A stretch of 6,144 nucleotides of DNA from Pseudomonadota bacterium (GCA_023391775.1 JAEWAG010000392.1:1-6144), one strand, 5' to 3'; numbered from the stretch's first letter, positions 1-6,094 are shown. Notes: generated by a model not told the origin, from the sequence alone. Program-made: numbers and translations.

Positions 1-1
1 C

Positions 2-661
2 GTGCTGGTGGTCAAGGTCGGCATGCAGCCGATCATCGCCACCCTGATCCTGATGGTCGCCGGGCGCGGCGTGGCGCAGCTGGTGGGCGACGGCCAGATC
101 CTGACCATCTACTACGCGCCATATGCGTTCCTGGGCAACGGCTTCCTGCTGGGCGTGCCGTTCTCGCTGTTCGTGGTGGCGGTGGTGTTCGTCGGCCTGA
201 AGCTGCTGCTGGACCGCACCGCGCTGGGCCTGTTCGTGCGTGCCATCGGCCACAACCCGGCCGCCGCGCACGTGGCCGGCATCCGTGCCCGGGCCATCAC
301 CCTGTCGCTGTACGTGTTCTGCAGCTTCACCGCCGGCATGGCCGGGCTGCTGGTCAGTTCCAACGTGGCCAGCGCCGACGCCAACAACGCCGGCCAGCTG
401 CTGGAGCTGGACGCGATCCTGGCCGTGGCCCTGGGCGGCAGTGCGCTGGCCGGCGGCCGCTTCAGCCTTGCCGGCAGCCTGCTGGGCGCGCTGATCATCC
501 AGACCCTGACCACCACCATCTACGCCATCGGCGTGCCGCCCCAGGTCAACCTGGTGGTCAAGGCCGTGCTGGTGACCGCGGTCCTGCTGCTGCAGTCACC
601 GCAGTTCCGCGGGCAGCTGCGTGCGCTGGTGAGCCGCCCCACCGGAGTACGCAACGCATGA
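2..661 (+). CDS. ytfT: Sugar ABC transporter permease, YtfT-type (5' partial)
   Basis: This is the C-terminal part (219 residues visible) of an inner-membrane permease of the ribose/galactose-type ABC importer class (BPD_transp_2). The frame is open to the left edge, so the first visible GTG is not a real start; compared with E. coli YtfT as recalled, roughly the first 130 residues are missing. The stretch at residues 8-28 (QPIIATLILMVAGRGVAQLV) is almost the same as in YtfT. The family's conserved cytoplasmic loop follows at about residues 133-152 (LELDAILAVALGGSALAGGR). Several hydrophobic segments are clear (about 47-70, 98-118, 158-177, 182-199). In E. coli, YtfT pairs with YjfF, the ATPase YtfR and the binding protein YtfQ to import galactofuranose. 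The next gene here is indeed a YjfF homologue, overlapping by 4 bp. Substrate in this organism could instead be L-arabinose; the family call is firm, the substrate is inferred. Confidence 0.93.
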   Translation: MLVVKVGMQPIIATLILMVAGRGVAQLVGDGQILTIYYAPYAFLGNGFLLGVPFSLFVVAVVFVGLKLLLDRTALGLFVRAIGHNPAAAHVAGIRARAITLSLYVFCSFTAGMAGLLVSSNVASADANNAGQLLELDAILAVALGGSALAGGRFSLAGSLLGALIIQTLTTTIYAIGVPPQVNLVVKAVLVTAVLLLQSPQFRGQLRALVSRPTGVRNA

Positions 662-1680
662 GCATCGCCACGCGCGCGCCGGGTGCCGGCAACTTCCTGC
701 AGCGGCTGCGCGAGCCGGGCCTGCTGTCGCTGGCGGTGACGGTGGCCCTGTTCGTGGCCATGTCCGCCGCCGGCGGGGTGCTGTATGACGGCTTCCTCTC
801 GCCGCAGGTGTTCCTGAACCTGCTGATCGACAACGCCTTCCTGCTGATCGTGGCGGTGGGCATGACCTTCGTGATCCTCACCGGCGGCATCGATCTGTCG
901 GTCGGCGCGGTGGTGGCCTTCACCACGGTGCTGCTGGCCAGCCTGGTCGAACACCACGGCTGGCACCCGCTGGCGGCGATCCCGCTGGTGCTCGCCCTGG
1001 GTACCTGCTTCGGCGCGCTGATGGGCGTGCTGATCGAGCGCTACCGGCTGCAGCCGTTCGTGGTCACCTTGGCCGGCATGTTCCTGGCCCGCGGCGCGGC
1101 GACCCTGGTGAGCGTCGATTCGATCGGCATCACCCACGAGTTCCACATGGCGGTGGCCTCACTGCGGATTCCGCTGGGCGGCGGCGCCTCGCTGTCGGTG
1201 GCGGCGCTGGTGGCGATCGTGGTGGTGGTCGCCGGCGTGGTGCTGGCCGGCTCCACCCGCTTCGGCCGCGCGGTGTACGCGATTGGCGGCAGCGAGCAGT
1301 CGGCGGCGCTGATGGGCCTGCCGGTCGCCTCCACCGTGGTGCGCGTGTACGCCTTCAGCGGCTTCTGTTCTGCGCTGGCCGGCGTGGTCTACACCTTCTA
1401 CATGCTCAGCGGCTACAGCCTGCACGGCATGGGCCTGGAGCTGGACGCGATCGCCGCGGTGGTGATCGGCGGCACGCTCCTGGCCGGCGGCAGCGGCTAT
1501 GTCTTGGGCAGCCTGTTCGGCGTGCTGGTGCTGGGCCTGATCCAGACACTGATCGTGTTCGACGGCACGCTCAGCTCGTGGTGGACCCGTATCGCCATCG
1601 GCGTGCTGCTGCTGGCGTTCTGCTTGCTGCAGCGGCTGCTGGCGCGCAACAGCCCGACCGGAGGCAATTCGCATGGATAG
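658..1680 (+). CDS. yjfF: Sugar ABC transporter permease, YjfF-type
   Basis: This 340-residue polytopic inner-membrane protein is the second permease of the YtfQRT-YjfF importer. Recognisable YjfF stretches are the N-terminal family motif at residues 75-84 (TGGIDLSVGA, preceded by AVGMTFVIL), the segment ITLAGMF-like VTLAGMFLARG near residue 135, the coupling-loop region LELDAIAAVVIGGTLLAGG from about residue 260, and FDGTLSSWWTRIAIG near residue 301. Length matches E. coli YjfF (about 330 residues). The start ATG overlaps the ytfT stop codon (ATGA), with a GGAG Shine-Dalgarno at 644-647, so translation is probably coupled and the two permeases are made in equal amounts as a heterodimer. The 3' end overlaps the GH97 gene by 8 bp. 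Galactofuranose is the E. coli substrate; arabinose or another pentose/hexose is possible here. Confidence 0.94.
   Translation: MSIATRAPGAGNFLQRLREPGLLSLAVTVALFVAMSAAGGVLYDGFLSPQVFLNLLIDNAFLLIVAVGMTFVILTGGIDLSVGAVVAFTTVLLASLVEHHGWHPLAAIPLVLALGTCFGALMGVLIERYRLQPFVVTLAGMFLARGAATLVSVDSIGITHEFHMAVASLRIPLGGGASLSVAALVAIVVVVAGVVLAGSTRFGRAVYAIGGSEQSAALMGLPVASTVVRVYAFSGFCSALAGVVYTFYMLSGYSLHGMGLELDAIAAVVIGGTLLAGGSGYVLGSLFGVLVLGLIQTLIVFDGTLSSWWTRIAIGVLLLAFCLLQRLLARNSPTGGNSHG
1660..1664 (+). promoter_or_regulatory. Shine-Dalgarno of the GH97 gene, inside the yjfF 3' end
   Basis: GGAGG lies 8 nt upstream of the ATG at 1673, within the last codons of yjfF. It fixes the GH97 start and supports translation from within the overlapping permease reading frame. 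Confidence 0.7.
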
Positions 1681-3649
1681 GACGCGCGTGGCACGGCCCC
1701 GCCGCTGGAGGCTGCTGCTGGCCGCCGCAGGGCTGGCCTGGCTGGCATGGTTGCCGGCGCAGGCCGCCGCCCCGCTGGGCGAAGTCGCCAGCCCGGACGG
1801 ACGCATCCAGGTCCAGATGGCGCAGGATGCCGAGGGGCGGCCGACGTGGCGCCTGCTGCGCGAGGGCCGCGAGGTGGTGGCGCCCTCACCGCTGGGCCTG
1901 GTCGGCGAGGGCGCGGACCTGTCGCGCGCGCTCGCGTTCTCCGGCGCCGGTGAGCTGCAGGCGGTGGCCGACGACTACGAGCTGCTGTCGGGCAAGCGCC
2001 GCCTCAACCAGTACCGCGCCAACCGCCGCGTGTTCCGCTGGCAGGACGCGCAGGGCCAGGAGCTGGCCGTCGCCTGGCAGGTTTCCAACGACGGTGCCGC
2101 GTTCCGTTACGAGCTGGACAGGCCGGTCTCGGGCATGCGCCGCTGGCACCACGACGCGGCCACCTTCCGCCTGCCGTCCGGAAGCCACGCCTGGCTGCAG
2201 CCGATGGCGGTGCCGAAGACCGGCTTCGGCCGCACCAATCCGTCCTATGAGGAGTTCTACCTGCAGGACGTGCCGGTCGGCACGCCCACGCCGATGGGCC
2301 ATGGCTGGGTGTTCCCCGCGCTGTTCCGTGCAGGCGAGGACTGGGTGCTGCTGAGCGAGGGCGTGCTGCGCCGGGGCGATGCAGGCAGCCGCCTGCTCGA
2401 CGGTGCGCGGCCGGGCGAATACGTGCTGGGCTTCCCGGACGAGCGCGAGGCGTTCCCCGGAGGCGATTCCACCCCGTGGATCGGGGCGTTCCCGTGGCGC
2501 TCGCCGTGGCGCATCGTCACCGTCGGCACGCTGGCCACGGTGGTGGATTCGACCCTGGGCACCGACCTGGCCGACCCGCCCGCCGTTGACGTGGCCGCGG
2601 TGCCGGGCAAGGCCTCGTGGAGCTGGCCGCTGCTGGGCGACGAGAGCACCGTGTTCGAGGTGCAGAAGCAGTTCGTCGATTACGCCGCGGACATGGGCTG
2701 GCGCTACACCCTGGTCGATGCGCTGTGGGACCAGCAGATCGGCGACGCGCGCATGCGCGAGCTGGTCGAGTACGCACGCGGCAGGAACGTGCAGATCCTT
2801 GCCTGGTACAACTCCGCCGGTGCCTGGAACGACGCTCCGCAGACCCCGCGCGGGCTGCTGCTGGACCGCGAGAGCCGTCGCCGCGAGTTCCAGCGGATGC
2901 GGGACCTGGGCGTGGTCGGCCTGAAGATCGACTTCTTCGGCGGCGATGGTGCCTCGATGATCGCCTACTACCTGGACCTGATGGAGGACGCGGCGCCCTA
3001 CGGGCTGCAGCTCAACTTCCATGGCGCCACCCTGCCGCGTGGCTGGCAGCGGACCTGGCCGCACCTGCGGACGGTGGAGGCCGTGCGCGGCCTGGAGTTC
3101 GCCACCTTCAACCAGGCCGACGCGGACCAGCAGCCGGTGCACGCGGCGACGCTGCCCTTCGTGCGCAACGTGTTCGATCCGATGGATTACACGCCGCTGG
3201 CGATGATCAGGCTCAACGACCGCGTGCAGCGCCGCACCAGCCCGGCGTTCGAGCTGGCCGAGTCGGTGCTGTTCGTGTCGGGCATCCAGCACTACGCCGA
3301 GACCGCCGCGGGCATGGCCCAGGTGCCGGAGTACGTGCGCCAGTTCCTGCGCGCGCTGCCGGAGCTCTGGGACGACAGCCGCTTCATCGACGGCTATCCC
3401 GGACGCTTCGCGGTGTTCGCACGCCAGGGTGGAGGCCAGTGGTTCGTGGGCGGGATCAATGCCGGCCCGGAAGCGCGCACGGTCACCCTGCAGGCCGAGA
3501 CCTTCGGCGCCGGGGTACGGCGGGGCACCCTGATCACCGATGGCGACCAGGCCCCCGGCTTCGCGCGCCGCCCGGTCGAGTTCGCGCCGGGGCGCCCGCT
3601 GCAGGTCGAGCTGGCGCCGCAGGGCGGGTTCGTCCTGCAGCTGGACTGA
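1673..3649 (+). CDS. Secreted glycoside hydrolase family 97 (retaining type; probable alpha-galactosidase or related)
   Basis: This 658-residue exo-glycosidase is predicted to be periplasmic. A Sec signal peptide is clear: basic n-region (RPRRWR), hydrophobic core at residues 14-27, likely cleavage after AQA at residue 31. An N-terminal GH97 beta-sandwich spans about 34-300 and contains NPSYEEFY at 189-196, where a Ca2+-ligand Glu (193 or 194) is expected. The TIM barrel runs from about 313 (KASWSWPL) to 560, and a C-terminal beta-domain from about 567. The barrel carries LKIDFF with Asp420 and TVEAVRGLE with Glu469 and Glu475. As recalled, the retaining Bacteroides GH97 alpha-galactosidase uses D415 as nucleophile and E470 as acid/base, a 55-residue spacing equal to D420-E475; Glu469 then fits a Ca2+ ligand. 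This argues for the retaining branch rather than the inverting SusB alpha-glucosidases. Alpha-galactosidase is the best guess; beta-L-arabinopyranosidase is an alternative. It overlaps yjfF by 8 bp. Confidence 0.93.
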   Translation: MDRTRVARPRRWRLLLAAAGLAWLAWLPAQAAAPLGEVASPDGRIQVQMAQDAEGRPTWRLLREGREVVAPSPLGLVGEGADLSRALAFSGAGELQAVADDYELLSGKRRLNQYRANRRVFRWQDAQGQELAVAWQVSNDGAAFRYELDRPVSGMRRWHHDAATFRLPSGSHAWLQPMAVPKTGFGRTNPSYEEFYLQDVPVGTPTPMGHGWVFPALFRAGEDWVLLSEGVLRRGDAGSRLLDGARPGEYVLGFPDEREAFPGGDSTPWIGAFPWRSPWRIVTVGTLATVVDSTLGTDLADPPAVDVAAVPGKASWSWPLLGDESTVFEVQKQFVDYAADMGWRYTLVDALWDQQIGDARMRELVEYARGRNVQILAWYNSAGAWNDAPQTPRGLLLDRESRRREFQRMRDLGVVGLKIDFFGGDGASMIAYYLDLMEDAAPYGLQLNFHGATLPRGWQRTWPHLRTVEAVRGLEFATFNQADADQQPVHAATLPFVRNVFDPMDYTPLAMIRLNDRVQRRTSPAFELAESVLFVSGIQHYAETAAGMAQVPEYVRQFLRALPELWDDSRFIDGYPGRFAVFARQGGGQWFVGGINAGPEARTVTLQAETFGAGVRRGTLITDGDQAPGFARRPVEFAPGRPLQVELAPQGGFVLQLD

Positions 3650-3656
3650 CATCAGC

Positions 3657-3681
3657 GCCGCCGCCGGCTGCCTGCGGCGGC
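3657..3681 (+). other. GC-rich intercistronic hairpin between the GH97 and GH43 genes
   Basis: GCCGCCGC (3657-3664) is the perfect reverse complement of GCGGCGGC (3674-3681), with a 9-nt loop. It begins 7 nt after the GH97 stop. No T-tract follows, so it is not a classical terminator. It may stabilise the upstream mRNA or reduce read-through. No promoter-like sequence is visible in the 57-bp gap, so the GH43 gene is probably cotranscribed. Confidence 0.5.
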
Positions 3682-3696
3682 CGTGGCCGGTGCAGG
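3680..3696 (+). repeat. 17-nt near-direct repeat, copy 1 (just before the GH43 gene)
   Basis: GCCGTGGCCGGTGCAGG matches 16 of 17 bases with a second copy at 5852-5868, the single difference being G/A at the seventh base. This copy runs into the GH43 Shine-Dalgarno. The two copies bracket the GH43 gene. Confidence 0.6.
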
Positions 3697-3699
3697 GAG
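3694..3699 (+). promoter_or_regulatory. Shine-Dalgarno that sets the GH43 start at 3707
   Basis: AGGGAG sits 7 nt before the ATG at 3707. The in-frame GTG at 3683 would add eight residues (MAGAGSGE) ahead of the signal peptide and has no ribosome-binding site, because the bases before it form the hairpin arm. The ATG at 3707 is therefore chosen. Confidence 0.75.
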
Positions 3700-3706
3700 T
3701 GGAGAG

Positions 3707-5833
3707 ATGAGGCACCTGTTACGGATCCTGCTGCCGGCCATGCTGGCACTGCTTCCATGCCTGCCGGCGGTGGCCGCGCCTGCCAGCTGGAGCGCCGACA
3801 ACGGCAACGGCACCTACACCAACCCGCTGTTCTACGACGAGTTCTCCGACCCTGACCTGATCCGCGTCGGCGACTGGTTCTACATGACCGGCACCACCAT
3901 GCACGCGGTGCCGGGTTTGCCGCTGCTGCGATCGCGCGACCTGGTGAACTGGGAGTTCGTCTCCTACGCGATGCCCTCGTTCCCGGAGGGCCCCGAGTAC
4001 CGCCTGGAACAGGGCAAGGACCTTTACGGCCAGGGCATCTGGGCGCCGGTGCTGCGCCACCACGATGGCCGCTTCCACATCTTCGCCAACATCAACGAGC
4101 GCGGCCTGCACATGTTCACCGCGCGGGATCCGGCCGGGCCGTGGCAGCACTCGGTGATCGAGCGCAACCTGCACGACCTGTCGGTGCTGTTCGACGACGA
4201 CGGCCGGGTATGGGCCGTCTACAACTACAACGAGGTACGGCTGGTGGAACTCCAGCCGGACCTGTCCGGCGTGGTCGAAGGCAGCGAGCGGGTGATCATC
4301 CCGGCCGGCAATGGCATGGGCGAGGGCCACCACTTCTACAAGGTCGATGGCCGCTACTACATCATCAGCGCCAACTACGCGCCGGTCGGGCGGATGCAGG
4401 CGGCGCGGGCGGACTCGCTCGACGGACCGTGGGAGACGGTGGTCATCAGCGCCAGCGAGAGCATGGGTTTCCAGCGCGGCTGGTGGGAGAACGGCGTCGG
4501 TCAGCGCTCGCCGATCCCCACCGAGAGCACGACCTTCTCCGCGCACAAGCCCGGCGACAACGAGCTTGGCGCGGTGCCCCTGCATCAGGGTGGCATCGTG
4601 CAGGCGCCTGATGGCAGCTGGTGGGGTTTCTCGATGATGGACCTCAAGTCCATCGGCCGGACCACCTTCCTGTCGCCGGTGACCTGGCACGACGGTTGGC
4701 CGTACTTCGGCCTGCCCGGCAACCTCGGAAGATCGCCGCGTACCTGGCTCAAGCCGCAGGTCGATACACCGGTGGCGCTGCGCCCGGCGTACGCGCGCAA
4801 CGAGGATTTCGCCGGGCCCGCATTGCAGCCGGTGTGGCAGTGGAACCACCAGCCGGTGGACGGCAAGTGGTCGCTGTCCGCGCGGCGCGGCCACCTGCGC
4901 CTGCACGCGCTGCCGGCCGCCAGTTTCCTGCATGCGCGCAATACCCTGACCCAGCGGGTCATGGGCCCCGAGTCCACCGCGACGGTGGTGCTCGATGCCA
5001 GCGGCCTGCAGCCGGGCGACATCGCCGGCCTGGGCCTGCTCAACATGCCGGCCGCGTGGCTGGGGGTGGTGCAGTCCGACACGGGCCGGGTGCTGCGCTG
5101 GCATTCGCAGGTCGCCAGCGCCGATGTGGACATTCCGCTGCGCTCATCGCGCGTGTACCTGCGGGTGCGCGGTGACCACGACGAAGACCTGGCGTGGTTC
5201 TCCTGGAGTGCCGATGGTCGGCGCTTCCAGGACATCGGCGAGCCGGTGCGCCTGCCGTACCAGCTCAAGACCTTCCAGGGCACGCGCTATGCGCTGTTCG
5301 CCTGGAACCAGGCCGGTCGCGAGGGCGGGCACGCCGACTTCGACCGCTTCGAGCTGGTCGAGCCCCTCGCCGACCGGTCGCGCAACCTGCCGCTCGGCAA
5401 GGTGGTCACGCTGTCCAACCTTGGCGACGGCAGCATCGCGGTGAGGCATCCGCTGGGCGTGGTGGCTCCGATGGCGGCCGACGCGGAAGCGGCGGGCACA
5501 TCCGCGGCGCGATTCCGGGTGCACGACCGAGGCGCTGGCCAGGTCGCGCTGGAGGCGATGGACGGAAGCGGGTTCCTGACGGTGGTCGGGATCGGCCTGT
5601 CGGCGGATGTGCGCCTGCTGCCCGAGCATCCGGTCGACAGCCGCTTCATGTGGCAGGACCTGTTGCGCGGGCAGTTCATGCTGTTGTCGATGAAGACGCA
5701 CCGTTACCTGGGCATCCTGCCGGGCAGCGGCGAGCCGTATGCCGCTGACCGTGCGGGCACGCAGCCGGATCGCCGCGACGGGACTGTGTTCGAGTGGCGG
5801 GAAGTGACGGTGGTTGGCGCCGACGGGAGTTGA
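3707..5833 (+). CDS. Secreted glycoside hydrolase family 43 with beta-sandwich and C-terminal beta-trefoil-like module
   Basis: This 708-residue exo-acting glycosidase probably removes arabinofuranosyl, xylosyl or similar residues from plant-wall oligosaccharides. The signal peptide has a hydrophobic core at residues 4-20 with cleavage near AVA/A (23-24); Cys18 is preceded by Pro, so a lipobox is unlikely. The five-bladed GH43 propeller spans about 37-348. All three catalytic acids are visible: base Asp48 (SDPDLIR), pKa-modulating Asp157 (HDLSVLFDDDG) and acid Glu206 (GMGEGHHFY). HQGGIVQAPDGSWWGFSM and LPGNLGR recall GH43 subfamily 12-like enzymes, an unverified recollection. A beta-xylosidase-type concanavalin-like sandwich occupies about 365-552 (LGLLNMPAAWLGVVQ). 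Residues 564-700 form a third module with three-fold repeats. The gene lies 57 bp after GH97 and is probably cotranscribed. Family and intactness are secure; alpha-L-arabinofuranosidase, beta-xylosidase or galactofuranosidase activity cannot be separated by eye. Confidence 0.93.
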   Translation: MRHLLRILLPAMLALLPCLPAVAAPASWSADNGNGTYTNPLFYDEFSDPDLIRVGDWFYMTGTTMHAVPGLPLLRSRDLVNWEFVSYAMPSFPEGPEYRLEQGKDLYGQGIWAPVLRHHDGRFHIFANINERGLHMFTARDPAGPWQHSVIERNLHDLSVLFDDDGRVWAVYNYNEVRLVELQPDLSGVVEGSERVIIPAGNGMGEGHHFYKVDGRYYIISANYAPVGRMQAARADSLDGPWETVVISASESMGFQRGWWENGVGQRSPIPTESTTFSAHKPGDNELGAVPLHQGGIVQAPDGSWWGFSMMDLKSIGRTTFLSPVTWHDGWPYFGLPGNLGRSPRTWLKPQVDTPVALRPAYARNEDFAGPALQPVWQWNHQPVDGKWSLSARRGHLRLHALPAASFLHARNTLTQRVMGPESTATVVLDASGLQPGDIAGLGLLNMPAAWLGVVQSDTGRVLRWHSQVASADVDIPLRSSRVYLRVRGDHDEDLAWFSWSADGRRFQDIGEPVRLPYQLKTFQGTRYALFAWNQAGREGGHADFDRFELVEPLADRSRNLPLGKVVTLSNLGDGSIAVRHPLGVVAPMAADAEAAGTSAARFRVHDRGAGQVALEAMDGSGFLTVVGIGLSADVRLLPEHPVDSRFMWQDLLRGQFMLLSMKTHRYLGILPGSGEPYAADRAGTQPDRRDGTVFEWREVTVVGADGS
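5396..5806 (+). other. Three-fold repeated C-terminal module of the GH43 protein (likely beta-trefoil)
   Basis: Residues 564-700 divide into three units of about 45 residues. Each opens with a V/M-x-L strand (VTL 567-569, VAL 613-615, MLL 658-660), and units 2 and 3 then have a short aromatic-Leu turn (GFL, RYL). Each has a [V/L]xAD- or APMAAD-like stretch, and each ends in F-x-[V/W] (RFRVHD at Phe603, RFMWQD at Phe647, VFEWRE at Phe695). This pattern is typical of fascin-like/ricin-like beta-trefoils. A carbohydrate-binding role is inferred; the domain was not matched to any database. Confidence 0.55.
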
Positions 5834-5851
5834 CGCGCGACCCAGGGCGCT

Positions 5852-5868
5852 GCCGTGACCGGTGCAGG
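5852..5868 (+). repeat. 17-nt near-direct repeat, copy 2 (just after the GH43 gene)
   Basis: GCCGTGACCGGTGCAGG begins 18 nt after the GH43 stop codon and matches the copy at 3680-3696 at 16 of 17 positions. No Shine-Dalgarno plus start codon follows here, unlike copy 1. Confidence 0.6.
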
Positions 5869-5872
5869 CACG

Positions 5873-5895
5873 CACGCGGCCTAGGGGGCCGTGTG
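5873..5895 (+). terminator. Candidate 3' hairpin after the GH43 gene, without a U-tract
   Basis: CACGCGGCC (5873-5881) pairs with GGCCGTGTG (5887-5895) over 9 bp, including one G-U pair, with a 5-nt loop. It starts 39 nt after the GH43 stop. The absence of a following T-run means an intrinsic terminator is not proven. It may mark the transcript's 3' end or protect it. Confidence 0.35.
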
Positions 5896-5900
5896 ACCGT

Positions 5901-5963
5901 GGCGGGCGATCCAGCTTTGCGTGTGATCGTTCAGGAGCGAAGGTCAAAGCAGTTTCGCCCGCC
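5901..5963. repeat. Nested inverted repeat in the region after the GH43 gene
   Basis: GGCGGGCGA (5901-5909) is the exact reverse complement of TCGCCCGCC (5955-5963). Inside it, GCTTTG (5914-5919) is the reverse complement of CAAAGC (5945-5950), separated from the outer stem by symmetrical 4-nt bulges. An alternative hairpin, GCCGC-TAC-GCGGC (5961-5973), competes for the right arm. Confidence 0.5.
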
Positions 5964-5981
5964 GCTACGCGGCTTTGGCGA

Positions 5982-6017
5982 GTTACTTCTTCTTTGCTCG
6001 TGCAAAGAAGAAGTAAC
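5982..6017. repeat. Perfect 16-bp inverted repeat with 4-nt loop
   Basis: GTTACTTCTTCTTTGC (5982-5997) is the exact reverse complement of GCAAAGAAGAAGTAAC (6002-6017), with loop TCGT. It stands out as an A/T-rich island in very GC-rich DNA. Neither strand shows a T-run after the stem, so it is not a standard terminator. Confidence 0.9.
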
Positions 6018-6043
6018 CAAGAAGAAAGCACGCCCGGACGCGA

Positions 6044-6066
6044 ACCGGCCGGCTGCGCCAGCCGGT
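6044..6066. repeat. Short hairpin within the intergenic repeat
   Basis: CCGGCTG (6049-6055) and CAGCCGG (6059-6065) form a perfect 7-bp stem with loop CGC. The flanking ACCGG (6044-6048) can alternatively pair with CCGGT (6062-6066). Confidence 0.6.
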
Positions 6067-6094
6067 CCCCTGCGCTTCTCGGCCAGGTGGGGGC

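Noticed and set aside
1688..1720. Twin-arginine (Tat) signal in the GH97 leader (PRRWRLLL)
   Set aside because: The pair of arginines is not followed by the usual x-F-L-K pattern; an ordinary Sec signal fits better.
3683..3706. Upstream GTG as the GH43 start
   Set aside because: No Shine-Dalgarno before it, and it would place MAGAGSGE ahead of a complete signal peptide. The ATG at 3707 has AGGGAG at the right distance.
1886..3715. Long open frame on the minus strand opposite GH97 (609 codons)
   Set aside because: It is an antisense shadow in high-GC DNA: low-complexity His/Arg/Gln-rich translation, no recognisable motif, and it lies wholly opposite a well-supported gene.
3746..3778. GH43 protein as a lipoprotein via Cys18
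   Set aside because: The residues before the cysteine are LLP rather than a lipobox with G/A/S at -1, and an ordinary cleavage site (AVA/A) follows.
2617..3855. Plus-strand open frame bridging GH97 and GH43 (412 codons)
   Set aside because: Arg/Ala/Gly-rich alternative frame through two real genes; no motif.
3719..5104. Long open frame on the minus strand opposite GH43 (461 codons)
   Set aside because: Same reason: biased His/Arg/Val composition and no domain, opposite the GH43 gene with its three catalytic acids intact.
5891..5937. CRP/Clp-like sites at the TGTGA sequences
   Set aside because: Only the left half-sites are present; the expected TCACA-like right halves after 6 nt are missing in both cases.
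5924..6016. Short plus-strand frame ending in SYFFFARAKKK through the palindrome
   Set aside because: After the in-frame TGA at 5924-5926 it contains only a TTG at 5975 as possible start, without a ribosome-binding site; it is a by-product of the inverted repeat.
5982..6030. Palindrome as a classical Rho-independent terminator
   Set aside because: No T-run follows the stem on either strand.
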